A DNA stretch of 64,000 bases from Mycolicibacter kumamotonensis. Its GTDB lineage: Bacteria; Actinomycetota; Actinomycetes; Mycobacteriales; Mycobacteriaceae. The notes below the pieces were generated by a model, which had not been told where the DNA came from, ran no database searches, and saw only the letters and a program-made list of their open reading frames with translations. Location of the stretch: NCBI RefSeq assembly GCF_002086285.1, contig NZ_MVHU01000002.1, forward strand, positions 62,001 through 126,000. Reading direction: 5' to 3'. Made by a program: the position numbers and the translations under genes. Positions 24,678 to 35,402 of the stretch are shown here, piece by piece (position 1 is the stretch's first letter; every line of letters begins with the position of its first letter).

Positions 24678-25681
24678 ATCGCGCACAGCGAAGATCGCCT
24701 CGCGGACCAGGCCGACATCAGGTGATCGGCCAGCCGATTTTCCACCGCGTCACGGGCGCGCATGCCGAACACCACGTCGGCTTCCAGGTGCGGCGCCTGG
24801 CGGATCAGGTCCTCGACCACATCGGTGCGCACCACCTGCTCGTGGACCGCGTCCGCCTCGACGTGCTCGGCGTAGAAGGCCACGCAGGGCTCCGGGGCGC
24901 CCATGCGCCGCAGCGCGGCGACCAGGCGGCTCGACCCCGGCGGCGAGGTGATCTCCGTCGAGGCGAAATGGCCGACGGCCGCGCCCCGCCACCGGCGATG
25001 TAGCCCGAACAGCGACATCAGGTTCACCACCGCGAGCGACTCGGCGGGGACAACGTCGAGGTAGGCGAGGTATTCGGCGTTCAGCCCGGCCGCGGTGAGC
25101 AGCTCGGCGAAGAGTTGCTGGTGCACCCGCGACCCGCGGCCGGCGCCGTACTCGTCGAACTCGACCGCGACGAAGGACGCCTTGGCCTGGCCGGTCAGGC
25201 GCGGGATGGCGAAGGCGTGCGGATCGCCCTCCTTGAGGTGATACAGCGAGCGGTGCACGAAATACTCGCGTGCCTGCTCCCAGGTGCCCTGATCCCGCAG
25301 GTGCCACGATGGGCCGCTGCCGCGCACGGGCTCGGTTGCCGCAGCAGTCATTTCGTCGTTCGCAGTGGTGTTCGCGGGTATCGTTCCGACGTCCTGGCGG
25401 ACACTATCGAGGAATGCGCGCTCCAGCCGGGCGCGCAGTTCCAATAAGGTGGCGTCCCATTCCCAGTCCGGGTCCACCTCGGCGAAGCCCCGGTAGTGCA
25501 GCTCGTAACAGACGTAGAGGGCCAGCTGCAGGTCCCGTCCGTACGGGTCGGCGTCGGCGGTCTGGGCGGTGAAGCCCTCGGTCGCGCCCGCGGGCCGGCG
25601 GAGCAGCTCGCAGATCGCCGCCGACAGCGGCCCGCAGGCGGTGGGCAGGGCGGGCTCGGTGCGGATAGGTGCAACGGTCAC
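24674..25681 (-). CDS. Iron-containing redox enzyme family protein (heme-oxygenase-like fold)
   Basis: This 335-residue protein is from the heme-oxygenase-like diiron oxidase group. Visible candidates for metal ligands are the helix with HLKEGDPHAFAIPRLTG, the acidic FVAVEFDEYGAGRGSRVHQQ and, near the C-terminus, FYAEHVEADAVHEQVV. Such enzymes oxidise amino acids or fatty acids using O2 at a Fe2 centre; the substrate here is unknown. GTG 25681 is chosen over ATG 25702 because a sigma-F-like -10 lies 14 bases upstream, matching the spacing at several other genes here. It is divergent from the F420 gene. Confidence 0.78.
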   Translation of the reverse strand: MTVAPIRTEPALPTACGPLSAAICELLRRPAGATEGFTAQTADADPYGRDLQLALYVCYELHYRGFAEVDPDWEWDATLLELRARLERAFLDSVRQDVGTIPANTTANDEMTAAATEPVRGSGPSWHLRDQGTWEQAREYFVHRSLYHLKEGDPHAFAIPRLTGQAKASFVAVEFDEYGAGRGSRVHQQLFAELLTAAGLNAEYLAYLDVVPAESLAVVNLMSLFGLHRRWRGAAVGHFASTEITSPPGSSRLVAALRRMGAPEPCVAFYAEHVEADAVHEQVVRTDVVEDLIRQAPHLEADVVFGMRARDAVENRLADHLMSAWSARRSSLCAM

Positions 25682-25689
25682 GCTCGCGA

Positions 25690-25716
25690 GTACCCCGCGC
25701 ATACCCGCCGTCAAAC
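25690..25716 (-). promoter_or_regulatory. Sigma-F-like promoter of the iron redox enzyme gene
   Basis: On the minus strand: GTTT (25713-25716), 17 bases, GGGTAC (25690-25695). The -10 begins 14 bases before GTG 25681. Confidence 0.5.
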
Positions 25717-25737
25717 GATGCCGGCCGACGCGGCTCC

Positions 25738-25762
25738 GTTTCGGCGGTCGACCGTTGGGTAC
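25738..25762 (+). promoter_or_regulatory. Sigma-F-like promoter of the F420 enzyme gene
   Basis: GTTT (25738-25741), 15 bases, GGGTAC (25757-25762). The -10 begins 15 bases before ATG 25772. It is back to back with the minus-strand promoter at 25690. Confidence 0.6.
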
Positions 25763-25771
25763 CCCGGGACC

Positions 25772-26755
25772 ATGACACGGTTCGGCTACACCCTGATGAC
25801 CGAGCAGAGCGGGCCCCAAGACCTTGTCCGGTTTGCCGTCTCCGCTGAAGAACGAGGTTTCGACTTCGAGGTGTGCAGCGACCACTTCTCGCCCTGGCTG
25901 GCGTCGCAGGGCCACGCCCCGAACGCATGGGCGGTGCTGGGAGCGGTTGCGCAGGCCACCGAGCGGGTGGGGCTGTGTTCCTTTGTCACCTGCCCGACGA
26001 TGCGCTACCACCCCGCGGTGGTGGCGCAACAGGCGGCCACGGTGCAGATCCTTGCCGACGGCCGGTTCACCCTGGGCCTGGGCAGCGGGGAGAACCTCAA
26101 CGAGCACATCGTCACCGGCGCCGGATGGCCGAACGTCCGGCGCAGGCAGGCCATGCTCGGTGAAGCGATCAAGATCATCCGTGAGCTGTTGATGGGGGAG
26201 ACGGTCGACCTGAGCGGCGAGCATTTCCAGGTCGACGGGGCGCGGCTGTGGGACCTGCCGGAGATCCCGGTCGCGTTGGCGGTCGCGATGTCGGGCGCCA
26301 AGGGCGTGGACAGGTTCGCCACCGCCGCCGACGACCTGATCGCGGTGCAGCCCGACGCGGATCTGGTCCAGGCCTGGCATACCGCGCGCCAAGCCTCCGG
26401 GCTGGAAGGCGGCCGGGTGTTCGGCCAGCTACCGGTGTGCTGGGACCCCGGCCCCGAGGCCGCGGTTCAGCGCGCCCACCGGCAGTTCCGCTGGTTCGGC
26501 GGCGGGTGGGCGGTCAACGCCGAGCTGCCCACGCCGGCAGCGTTCGCCGCCGCCACGCGGTTCGTCACCCCGCAGGACGTCGCGGACGCCATCCCGTGCG
26601 GCCCCGACCTGGACGCGATCGTCGAGGCGGTGCGCGCCTACGCCGACGCCGGGTTCACCGACATCGCGCTCATCCAGATCGGCGGGGAGACCCAGGAGGC
26701 CTTCCTCAAGGAGGCCGCGGAACCGCTGCTGGCAGCGCTGCGCGACGCGGCGTAG
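25772..26755 (+). CDS. F420-dependent oxidoreductase, luciferase-like (Fgd-related)
   Basis: The protein has 327 residues forming a bacterial luciferase-type TIM barrel. Landmarks are the strand with FDFEVCSDHFSPWL, the cis-peptide and phosphate-binding region TERVGLCSFVTCPTMRYHPA, and FTLGLGSGENLNEHIVTGAG typical of the F420 glucose-6-phosphate dehydrogenase-like subgroup (TIGR03557). It probably transfers hydride to or from the deazaflavin F420; the substrate is unknown. There is no ribosome site before ATG 25772, consistent with a short-leader transcript from the promoter at 25738. Confidence 0.88.
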   Translation: MTRFGYTLMTEQSGPQDLVRFAVSAEERGFDFEVCSDHFSPWLASQGHAPNAWAVLGAVAQATERVGLCSFVTCPTMRYHPAVVAQQAATVQILADGRFTLGLGSGENLNEHIVTGAGWPNVRRRQAMLGEAIKIIRELLMGETVDLSGEHFQVDGARLWDLPEIPVALAVAMSGAKGVDRFATAADDLIAVQPDADLVQAWHTARQASGLEGGRVFGQLPVCWDPGPEAAVQRAHRQFRWFGGGWAVNAELPTPAAFAAATRFVTPQDVADAIPCGPDLDAIVEAVRAYADAGFTDIALIQIGGETQEAFLKEAAEPLLAALRDAA

Positions 26756-26780
26756 CAGGTCGCCGCCGCCAGCGCGGAGG

Positions 26781-26806
26781 GTTTCACGCCGGACGGCGGC
26801 GGGTAC
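26781..26806 (+). promoter_or_regulatory. Sigma-F-like promoter of the UsfY-like gene
   Basis: GTTT (26781-26784), 16 bases, GGGTAC (26801-26806), with the -10 beginning 15 bases before ATG 26816. Confidence 0.62.
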
Positions 26807-26815
26807 TAGGAGCCC

Positions 26816-27091
26816 ATGAGTGAGACCGAACACCCCATCGATGAGTCGCGCAAGACACGGCCGCGAGACGGAATGGTGTTCAAGGACCGCCGTGAGGCGC
26901 CGGGGCTGGCCATGCTGGTGATGGCGGCACTGGCTCTGGTGGGGTTCTTGTGCGCCGCGGCGCTACACGACGCCGGCTGGTCGCTGGGTTTCGGGATCCT
27001 GGTCTTAGTGCTGGCGGCCGGCGGGGTGACGTGGGTTTTCGTCGGACGAAACCGCAGCTTCCGCGGCGGCAACCACCGCCGTCAGACCTAG
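26816..27091 (+). CDS. UsfY-like small membrane protein
   Basis: The protein has 91 residues: a charged N-terminus (about 1-28, with SRKTRPRDGM), two membrane helices (about 30-49 and 54-74; LAMLVMAALALVGFLCAAAL, then GFGILVLVLAAGGVTWVFV) and a basic tail. The TRP-x-x-G element, the PG before helix 1 and the two-helix layout resemble mycobacterial UsfY, encoded next to the sigF operon. In M. tuberculosis usfY-rsbW-sigF lies beside accA3, and here the gene also lies beside accA3, but rsbW and sigF are not between them. AGGAG precedes the ATG. The UsfY assignment is tentative. Its 3' 87 bases overlap the opposite-strand gene. Confidence 0.6.
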   Translation: MSETEHPIDESRKTRPRDGMVFKDRREAPGLAMLVMAALALVGFLCAAALHDAGWSLGFGILVLVLAAGGVTWVFVGRNRSFRGGNHRRQT

Positions 27092-27358
27092 GGCACCGGC
27101 GGCGAACCTCGATACCGCCTCAGCTCCGGTCCGCGCCGCCTCCTCATGGCCGGCCCGGCTGCGGGTGGCAAGCGCGCCCGAGACCGGGTCCAGCGTCACC
27201 TCGGCGAGCAGCTCGCCGGTGGTCGGCTCGCAGACCGCCCACAGATAGCGGGTATCACCGGCCCACCCGGAAGCCGCGTCGGCAACGTAGTCCGGGTCGG
27301 TCTCACCGAGGTCGGCCAGCGTGGGACGGTCATCGACGCGGGTGTCGGCCCGTGGCAT
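27005..27358 (-). CDS. GNAT acetyltransferase-like protein, shortened
   Basis: The frame encodes a segment that resembles the N-terminal part of mycobacterial RimJ-like N-acetyltransferases (TDPDYVADAASGWAGDTRYL, then WAVCEPTTGELLAEVTLDP). The acetyl-CoA binding core and the C-terminal half are replaced by a short Ala-rich stretch (AVSRFAAGALGLTAVVAAAE). The similarity continues upstream of ATG 27358 to about 27403 (LIEPVEINAGPWYL), but no ATG, GTG or TTG exists there before the accA3 stop. Either the start is at ATG 27358, which cuts off the conserved beginning, or a rare codon is used. It is probably a decaying or minimal GNAT paralogue. The last 87 bases overlap the UsfY-like gene tail to tail. 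Confidence 0.55.
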   Translation of the reverse strand: MPRADTRVDDRPTLADLGETDPDYVADAASGWAGDTRYLWAVCEPTTGELLAEVTLDPVSGALATRSRAGHEEAARTGAEAVSRFAAGALGLTAVVAAAEAAVSSDENPRHPAGRQH

Positions 27359-27413
27359 CCGCAGATACCACGGGCCGGCGTTGATCTCGACGGGCTCGAT
27401 GAGTCCGGCTCCG

Positions 27414-29210
27414 CTACTTGATCTCGCAGAGCACCGTGCCCTGGGTGATGGCCGACCCGGCCTCCGCCGCCAGGCCGGTGACCACACCGTCCTTGTGCGC
27501 GGTGACCGGGTTCTCCATCTTCATCGCCTCCAGGACGACGACCAGGTCACCGGCGGCGACCTCCTGGCCCTCTTCGACGGCCACCTTCACCACGGTGCCC
27601 TGCATGGGCGCGGTCACCGCGTCACCGGATGCCGCCGCGCCGCCGTGTGCTCCGCGCTTGCGGGCCTTCGGCTTCTTGCGGATGGCCCCGGCGGGACCAC
27701 CGGCCCCGCCACCGCCCAGCGCCAGATCCCCGGGCAGCGAGACCTCCAGGCGGCGACCGCCGACCTCGACGACCACCTTCTGCCGCGGCTGCGCGTCCTC
27801 GTCGTCGAGCGGCTCGCCACCGGCGAACGGCTCGATGTTGTTCTCGAACTCGGTCTCGATCCAGCGGGTGTGCACCGAGAAGCCGTTCTCGTCACCGATG
27901 AACGCCGGGTCCCGGACGACCACACGGTCGAACGGGATGACCGTGGCCAGCCCCTCCACATGGAACTCGTCCAGGGCGCGCCGGGCGCGTTCCAGCGCCT
28001 CGGTGCGGTTCGCCCCGGTGACGATCAGCTTGGCCAGCATCGAGTCGAACTGGCCGCCGATCACCGAACCGGTCTCCACACCGGAGTCCATCCGGATGCC
28101 GGGGCCGGTCGGCGGGTCGAAGCGGGTGACCGGGCCGGGGGCGGGCAGGAAGCCGCGGCCGGCGTCCTCGCCGTTGATCCGGAACTCGATGGAGTGCCCG
28201 CGCGGCTCCGGGTCCTCGGTAAGGTCCAGCTGCTCGCCGTTGGCGATGCGGAACTGCTCGCGCACCAGGTCGATTCCGGAGGTCTCCTCGGTGACCGGGT
28301 GCTCGACCTGCAGGCGGGTGTTGACCTCCAGGAACGAGATCAGCCCGTCCTGGCCGACCAGGTACTCCACCGTGCCGGCACCGTAGTAGCCGGCCTCCTT
28401 GCAGATCCGCTTGGCGGACTCGTGGATCTCCTTGCGCTGCGCGTCGGTCAAAAACGGCGCCGGGGCCTCCTCGACCAGCTTCTGGAAACGGCGCTGCAGC
28501 GAGCAGTCGCGGGTGCCCGCGACGACGACGTTGCCGTGCTGGTCGGCGATGACCTGGGCCTCGACGTGGCGGGGTTTGTCCAGGTAGCGCTCCACGAAGC
28601 ACTCACCGCGGCCGAACGCCGCGATCGCCTCGCGGGTGGCCGACTCGAACAGCTCGGGAATCTCCTCGATGGTGCGGGCCACCTTCATGCCGCGGCCGCC
28701 GCCGCCGAAGGCGGCCTTGATCGCCACCGGCACACCGTGCTCCTTGGCGAAGGCCACCACCTCGTCAGCGTCCTTGACCGGGTCCGGGGTACCGGGCACC
28801 AGCGGCGCCTTGGCGCGGGCGGCGATGTGGCGGGCGGTGACCTTGTCACCGAGATCGCGGATGGCCTGCGGGCTCGGCCCGATCCAGATCAGCCCGGCAT
28901 CGATGACGGCCTGGGCGAAATCGGCGTTCTCGGAAAGGAATCCGTACCCGGGGTGGATCGCGTTGGCACCCGACTGCGCGGCGGCGTCCAGGATCTTCTC
29001 GAACACCAGGTATGACTCGGCGGAGGTCTGCCCGCCCAGGGCGAACGCCTCATCGGCGAGCCGGACGTGCGGCGCGTCGGCATCGGGTTCGGCGTACACG
29101 GCCACGCTGGCCAATCCGGCGTCGCGCGCGGCGCGGATCACCCGGACTGCGATCTCCCCGCGGTTGGCGATGAGCACCTTGGAGATCTTCGAGCTGGCAT
29201 GGTTCGCCAC
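27414..29210 (-). CDS. accA3: Acyl-CoA carboxylase alpha subunit (biotin carboxylase plus biotin carrier)
   Basis: The protein has 598 residues. The biotin carboxylase part (about 1-450) has [20 protein letters not shown], the ATP-grasp loop [10 protein letters not shown] and [10 protein letters not shown]. The linker is rich in Gly and Pro. The biotin carrier domain ends the protein with EAMKMENPV, whose lysine, 34 residues from the C-terminus, carries biotin. It carboxylates biotin for AccD5 (propionyl-CoA) and other beta subunits to make methylmalonyl-CoA, malonyl-CoA and mycolate precursors. GTG 29210 follows AGGAGG; a 6-codon longer start at 29228 is less likely. The length equals that of M. 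tuberculosis AccA3 (about 600). BirA at 35.4 kb is its ligase. Confidence 0.96.
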   Translation of the reverse strand: MANHASSKISKVLIANRGEIAVRVIRAARDAGLASVAVYAEPDADAPHVRLADEAFALGGQTSAESYLVFEKILDAAAQSGANAIHPGYGFLSENADFAQAVIDAGLIWIGPSPQAIRDLGDKVTARHIAARAKAPLVPGTPDPVKDADEVVAFAKEHGVPVAIKAAFGGGGRGMKVARTIEEIPELFESATREAIAAFGRGECFVERYLDKPRHVEAQVIADQHGNVVVAGTRDCSLQRRFQKLVEEAPAPFLTDAQRKEIHESAKRICKEAGYYGAGTVEYLVGQDGLISFLEVNTRLQVEHPVTEETSGIDLVREQFRIANGEQLDLTEDPEPRGHSIEFRINGEDAGRGFLPAPGPVTRFDPPTGPGIRMDSGVETGSVIGGQFDSMLAKLIVTGANRTEALERARRALDEFHVEGLATVIPFDRVVVRDPAFIGDENGFSVHTRWIETEFENNIEPFAGGEPLDDEDAQPRQKVVVEVGGRRLEVSLPGDLALGGGGAGGPAGAIRKKPKARKRGAHGGAAASGDAVTAPMQGTVVKVAVEEGQEVAAGDLVVVLEAMKMENPVTAHKDGVVTGLAAEAGSAITQGTVLCEIK

Positions 29211-29231
29211 TGGCCCTCCTGATGGCATGTT

Positions 29232-29254
29232 TAAGAAATGTCTTTAAGAATCTA
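29232..29254 (-). promoter_or_regulatory. accA3 upstream region with motif shared with accD5
   Basis: A -10-like TAGATT lies on the minus strand at 29249-29254. Between it and the gene, plus-strand TAAGAAATGTCTTTA (29232-29246) is nearly the same as TAAGAAATGATCTTA at the accD5 start (33296-33310). The patch is AT-rich. Confidence 0.45.
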
Positions 29255-29301
29255 GTTCACAGCAGTGTAAGGCGCGACCGCGGAACCTGTTCCAGGTGCC
29301 C

Positions 29302-29718
29302 CTATGCCGCGCGTAACCGCCGCTTGATACGGGTCAACATGGCCGACATGCCCCGTAGCCGCAGCGGGCTGATCAGCGCCGCCAGGCCCAGACTGGAGGC
29401 GAAATCCTCCGGCACCGCCAGGATGACGTCGGCGGGCTGACCGTCGAGACCGGCCGCCCAGATCGCTGCGAACCCCCGAGTGGTCGGTGCCTCCGGGGGC
29501 GCACTGAAGTACAACCGCACCCGCTGCCGGTCAGCGGCGTCGACGTGCAGGAACAACGGCGACTGGCACTCCGGCACCGGCTCCATGGCCGATTCCGCCA
29601 GGTGATCGGGCAGGTCGGGCAACTCGTCGGCGAATTCCAGCAGAAGCCGCAGCTTGTCCTGCCCGTCGACTTCCGCGAAATCGGAAGCCACCTGCGCCAA
29701 TCCTTCCGGCAGGCTCAT
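29302..29718 (-). CDS. SufE-like protein
   Basis: The protein has 138 residues of the SufE/NifU-like sulfur-acceptor fold. [20 protein letters not shown] opens the domain, and the cysteine in [14 protein letters not shown] is at the place of the SufE sulfur-acceptor cysteine. [20 protein letters not shown] is the second landmark. It starts at ATG 29718, sharing one base with the sseA stop, so it is coupled to the sulfurtransferase SseA and probably passes or receives persulfide sulfur. From memory, M. tuberculosis has the same pair next to accA3 (Rv3283-Rv3284). Confidence 0.85.
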   Translation of the reverse strand: MSLPEGLAQVASDFAEVDGQDKLRLLLEFADELPDLPDHLAESAMEPVPECQSPLFLHVDAADRQRVRLYFSAPPEAPTTRGFAAIWAAGLDGQPADVILAVPEDFASSLGLAALISPLRLRGMSAMLTRIKRRLRAA

Positions 29719-30632
29719 CAGCTCGCTGCGGCTCCCTGAGCTGCCGCGGGCGCCCGACCCGGTTCCGGGCCGTCCACGATGGGCACCCGCACGGTGTTAC
29801 CCCACTCGGTCCAGGAGCCGTCGTAGTTGCGGACCCCCTCCATGCCGAGCAGGTGCGTCAGCACGAACCAGGTGTGGCTGGAGCGCTCCCCGATGCGGCA
29901 ATAGGCGACCGGCTTGTCCTCCGGCTTCAGAAACCCGTAGAGCTCTTCCAATTCCTCGCGCTTGCGGAACCGGCCGGCGTCGTCGGCGGCCTTGCTCCAC
30001 GGGATGGATATCGCGGTGGGGATGTGGCCGCCGCGCAGCACGCCTTCCTCCGGGTAGTCCGGCATGTGGGTGCGTTCGCCGGTGTACTCCTGCGGCGAGC
30101 GGACGTCGATCAGCGGCTCCCGGCCGATGATCTCCAACACGTCGTCCTTGTAGGCGCGGATCGGAGCGTCGTTGCGCTGCACCACCGGGTAACCGGTCGT
30201 GGTCTTCGACGGCACCTCCAGGGTGGTCTCGCGGCCCGAGGACACCCACAGGTCGCGTCCGCCGTCGAGCAGCCGGACGTCTTCGTGGCCGAACAGGGTG
30301 AACACCCACAGCGCGTAGGCGGCCCACCAGTTGGACTTGTCGCCGTAGATCACCACGGTGTCGTCGCGCGAGATTCCCTTGCGGTTCATCAGATCGGCGA
30401 ACTGCTCACCGGTGATGTAGTCGCGGACCGGGGCATCGTTGAGGTCGGTGACCCAGTCGATCTTCACCGCGCCGGGGATGTGGCCGACGTCGTAGAGCAG
30501 CACATCCTCGTCGGACTCCACCACGACGAGACCGGGTTTACCAAGATTTCCCGCGAGCCAGTCGGCGGTGACCAACCTCTCGGGGTGGGCGTAGGACTGC
30601 AGGGCGGGGCTGGGGTCGGCAGGCACTGGCAC
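29718..30632 (-). CDS. sseA: Thiosulfate/3-mercaptopyruvate sulfurtransferase (rhodanese)
   Basis: The protein has 304 residues with two rhodanese domains: an inactive N-terminal one (about 20-135, [17 protein letters not shown]) and a catalytic C-terminal one (about 165-290). The active-site cysteine is in [30 protein letters not shown] is a mycobacterial SseA landmark. It transfers sulfane sulfur to cyanide or protein acceptors and has been linked to oxidative-stress resistance. GTG 30632 is chosen because the resulting VPVPADPSP aligns with the start of M. tuberculosis SseA (MPLPADPSP). It overlaps the SufE-like gene by one base. Confidence 0.93.
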   Translation of the reverse strand: MPVPADPSPALQSYAHPERLVTADWLAGNLGKPGLVVVESDEDVLLYDVGHIPGAVKIDWVTDLNDAPVRDYITGEQFADLMNRKGISRDDTVVIYGDKSNWWAAYALWVFTLFGHEDVRLLDGGRDLWVSSGRETTLEVPSKTTTGYPVVQRNDAPIRAYKDDVLEIIGREPLIDVRSPQEYTGERTHMPDYPEEGVLRGGHIPTAISIPWSKAADDAGRFRKREELEELYGFLKPEDKPVAYCRIGERSSHTWFVLTHLLGMEGVRNYDGSWTEWGNTVRVPIVDGPEPGRAPAAAQGAAAS

Positions 30633-30686
30633 GGTGTCGAGCCTACCCACCCCGGTCTCCCGCGTCGCAGCGAGACGGCGCCTCGC

Positions 30687-31325
30687 CTACACCGGGTTGG
30701 CCGCCCACAGCGCGGCGATCGAAAGGCCGGCGCCGGCGAGCAGGGACCGCACCAACGGCAGGCTGATCCCGATGACACTGGACGGGTCGCCGTCGACGCC
30801 GTCGATGAACCAGCCGCCCAGCCCGTCCAGGGTGAAGCCGCCGGCCACCCGCAGCGACTCCCCGGTGGCCAGGTAGGCGTCCAGGTCGTCGTCGGTGGGT
30901 GTCCCGAACCGCACCGTGGTCACCGCAGTCTCCGCGGCCTGATGACGTATCTCGTTATCCTGCAACCAGATCAAGCTATGACCGGTGTGAAGTTGGCCGG
31001 CGCGCCCGGCCATCGACCGCCATCGGCGGCGGGCCTCGTGCACCGACGGCGGCTTACCGGCCAATTCGCCATCGATGTAGAGCATGGAATCGCATCCGAT
31101 GACCACGCAATCCGTCGCGACCGCCGGGTCCACGCGGGCCGCGACGTCTTCGGCCTTGGCGCGCGCTAGGGCGCACACCACGGCGGCGGGTTCGGCGTCG
31201 GGGCCCAGGCTCGCCGCGGCGGCGTCCTCGTCCACCCCGGAGACCACCACCAGGGGGTCGATCCCGGCGCCCCGCAGCACGGCCAAGCGGCCTGATGACG
31301 CGGACCCGAGGACGAAGCGCGTCAC
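30687..31325 (-). CDS. Maf-family nucleoside triphosphate pyrophosphatase
   Basis: The protein has 212 residues of the Maf/HAM1-like house-cleaning fold. The substrate-binding loop is [18 protein letters not shown], and the catalytic acid region is [18 protein letters not shown]. Maf proteins hydrolyse dTTP, UTP or modified nucleotides to the monophosphate and are linked to septum arrest. GTG 31325 begins one base after the accE5 stop, so it belongs to the accD5-accE5-maf operon, an order also known from M. tuberculosis. Confidence 0.92.
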   Translation of the reverse strand: MTRFVLGSASSGRLAVLRGAGIDPLVVVSGVDEDAAAASLGPDAEPAAVVCALARAKAEDVAARVDPAVATDCVVIGCDSMLYIDGELAGKPPSVHEARRRWRSMAGRAGQLHTGHSLIWLQDNEIRHQAAETAVTTVRFGTPTDDDLDAYLATGESLRVAGGFTLDGLGGWFIDGVDGDPSSVIGISLPLVRSLLAGAGLSIAALWAANPV

Positions 31326-31326
31326 C

Positions 31327-33344
<2,018 letters not shown>

Positions 33345-33389
33345 TTAGGCCCAGATCGCGCAAGCACAACGTGTGACCGGCGCGGGTCG

Positions 33390-33416
33390 GTTTACCGCCT
33401 CGATGCCAGCGGGTAC
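33390..33416 (+). promoter_or_regulatory. Sigma-F-like promoter of the LigD-type polymerase gene
   Basis: GTTT (33390-33393), 17 bases, GGGTAC (33411-33416), with the -10 beginning 15 bases before ATG 33426. Confidence 0.55.
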
Positions 33417-33425
33417 GCGGTTGCC

Positions 33426-34331
33426 ATGAAGCCCAAGGTCGCGATCACTCATCCGGACCGGGTGTTGTTCCCGCCGTCGGCCGGCCACGACCCGATCACC
33501 AAGGGCGACCTGATCGACTATTACGCGCAGGTGGCGCCGGTGATGGTGCCGCACCTGGACGGCCGTCCGCTCACGCTGACCAGGTTTCCCGGCGGCATCG
33601 AGGAGGAAGGATTCATCCAGCAGAACTTCGCCGCGTCATTGCCGGACTGGATGGAGCGGGCCGAGGTCCCCAAAAAGTCCGCGGCGGGATCCGTCGTGCA
33701 TCCGGTGGTGGGACGCGACGAGGCGCTGGTATGGGCGGCCAACCAGGATTGCGTCACATTGCACACCTGGTTGTCTCGCCGGCCGCATCTGAATCGGCCG
33801 GACCGCCTGGTGTTCGATCTGGACCCTGCCGACGCCGACTTCGCCGTGGTCCGGGCCGCCGCCCGTGCGGTCGCCGACGTCCTTCAGGAGCTGGGTATGA
33901 CGGCCTACGTGCAGACGACGGGTTCTCGCGGCCTGCACGTCGTCGCGCCGCTGCGGGGCCACGCCGATTTCGACACCGCTCGCGAGTTCGCCCGCGCCAT
34001 TGCCGGGCTGGTCGTCGACGACGACCCGGTGCATCGAACGTGCGAGATTCGCAAGGCCGGCCGCGACGGCCGGTTGTATGTCGACGTGATGCGTAACGCC
34101 TACGGGCAGACCGCGGTTGCGCCGTACTCGGTCCGGGCCCGCCCGGGCGCGCCGGTGGCCACCCCGTTGGAGTGGGAGGAGCTCGACGTGCCGGGCATGC
34201 GGTCGGACAGGTTCACCCTGCGCGACGTGCCCGAGCGGTTGTCCGAACGCGGTGATCCGTGGGCCGACATGCATCGGCATGCGTGCGCTGTGGCGTCGCG
34301 CCGGCATCGGCTGGCGAAGCTGGGCGCCTAG
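33426..34331 (+). CDS. Stand-alone LigD-type primase-polymerase
   Basis: The protein has 301 residues of the archaeo-eukaryotic primase superfamily, the polymerase domain of LigD without nuclease or ligase parts. ITHPDRVLFPPS opens the fold. The metal-binding acids are in VFDLDPADADF, the nucleotide-binding GSRGLHVVAPL follows, and a third acid is in LYVDVMRNAYGQT. Mycobacteria have such separate polymerases (PolD1/PolD2 type) that add ribonucleotides and fill short gaps, linked to end joining and excision repair. A sigma-F-like promoter precedes it. Its stop is one base from the end of the convergent esterase gene. Confidence 0.9.
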   Translation: MKPKVAITHPDRVLFPPSAGHDPITKGDLIDYYAQVAPVMVPHLDGRPLTLTRFPGGIEEEGFIQQNFAASLPDWMERAEVPKKSAAGSVVHPVVGRDEALVWAANQDCVTLHTWLSRRPHLNRPDRLVFDLDPADADFAVVRAAARAVADVLQELGMTAYVQTTGSRGLHVVAPLRGHADFDTAREFARAIAGLVVDDDPVHRTCEIRKAGRDGRLYVDVMRNAYGQTAVAPYSVRARPGAPVATPLEWEELDVPGMRSDRFTLRDVPERLSERGDPWADMHRHACAVASRRHRLAKLGA

Positions 34332-34332
34332 C

Positions 34333-35307
34333 TCAGGCGACGGCCGTACCGGGTTTGGGAGCCGGGTTGGGTTCGAGAACTTCGGTGACTTCCTTGACGA
34401 AGTCACCGATGTAGCGGATCGCCCGGCGGCCTTCGGGCAGCACATCGGCCGCCAGCGGGAAATCGTGAATCTGGCCTTCCCACAAGTGCAGATCACAGGG
34501 GACCCCGGCGGCCTGCAGGCGCTGCGCCATGACCTCGGCGTCGGGCAGCAGCAGTTCGTCGGAGCTGGCGTGGATGGTGACCGGAGGCAGCGTCGACAGG
34601 TCGGCGTCCACCGGTGAAACGACCTGGGCCCGATGGAGAAAGCGGGTGAACGCCGCCAGCGCTCCGCGCGGGAACATCGCACACCGATTGGCGTTGCGGT
34701 GCCGCATCTTCGCCGTCGGATCCGCATCGGTGAAGGGCGAAACCACGGCAATGCCAGCAGGTTTCGCCAGCCCAGCCTGCAGTGCGGCCAGGGTCGTCAT
34801 GAAAGCCAGATAGCCGCCGGCCGAATCACCGGCGATCACGATCTGTTCGGGGTCGTAGCCGCGACGCATCAGCCAGCGCAATCCGCTCAGGCCGTCCTCG
34901 ATCGCGTCGGATATCCGGTGCGACGGCAACATTCGGTAATCGACGTTGAGGACGCAGGCGTCGGCGGCCCGCGACAACCGAGCCACCAGGGAGCGGTGGG
35001 TATTGAGCCCGCAGGTCAGGAATGCGCCGCCGTGCAGGTACAGGATCGCGCGCTGCCTCGATGTTCTCGCGGCGTGGACCCGTTCGGCCGCACAGTGTCC
35101 CAGCCGGACGCGTTCAACTGTCATCGCCGGCCGATAGGGCACCCAGCCGGCGAACCGGTCGACAGATGTCAACGGCCACGCCAGGTCCGGCCGAATAGCC
35201 CACGCGCGCACGACATTCTTGACGATGAACAGGCTGGCCAACGAGACCGCCACCGATTGTGCACTGTGGCGGCGATGAATTCGCCTCGTCAAGCCTACGG
35301 TGACCAT
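34333..35307 (-). CDS. Alpha/beta hydrolase, hormone-sensitive-lipase-type esterase
   Basis: The protein has 324 residues. The oxyanion motif is YLHGGAFLTCG (about 90), the nucleophile elbow IAGDSAGGYLAF (about 158), the acid is in ASSDELLLPDAEV and the histidine in GQIHDFPL. This is the HSL/LipH-like family of mycobacterial Lip esterases that cut short-chain acyl esters. The N-terminal ~50 residues are hydrophobic in part (SVAVSLASLFIVKNVVRAW) and could bind the membrane. On the minus strand GGGTAC (35342-35347), with GTTG 15 bases upstream, is a weak sigma-F-like candidate. Confidence 0.9.
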   Translation of the reverse strand: MVTVGLTRRIHRRHSAQSVAVSLASLFIVKNVVRAWAIRPDLAWPLTSVDRFAGWVPYRPAMTVERVRLGHCAAERVHAARTSRQRAILYLHGGAFLTCGLNTHRSLVARLSRAADACVLNVDYRMLPSHRISDAIEDGLSGLRWLMRRGYDPEQIVIAGDSAGGYLAFMTTLAALQAGLAKPAGIAVVSPFTDADPTAKMRHRNANRCAMFPRGALAAFTRFLHRAQVVSPVDADLSTLPPVTIHASSDELLLPDAEVMAQRLQAAGVPCDLHLWEGQIHDFPLAADVLPEGRRAIRYIGDFVKEVTEVLEPNPAPKPGTAVA

Positions 35308-35389
35308 TCGACTTCCCGCTCTCCTGTGTTCAGGAGTTGGAGTACCCTGCGGTCGGGCGTTTCAACCGGCGCGGCGACGGCACGGCCTC

Positions 35390-35395
35390 TAGGCT
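35390..35395 (+). promoter_or_regulatory. Leaderless -10 element of birA
   Basis: TAGGCT is followed by 7 bases and ATG 35403, the standard geometry of a mycobacterial leaderless transcript. There is no ribosome site. Confidence 0.5.
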
Positions 35396-35402
35396 TGGCG
35401 AA

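Noticed and set aside
27321..29015. Open frame of 564 codons antisense to accA3
   Set aside because: accA3 is certain on the other strand; this translation is low-complexity and has no family features. The same applies to 31665-33305 opposite accD5.
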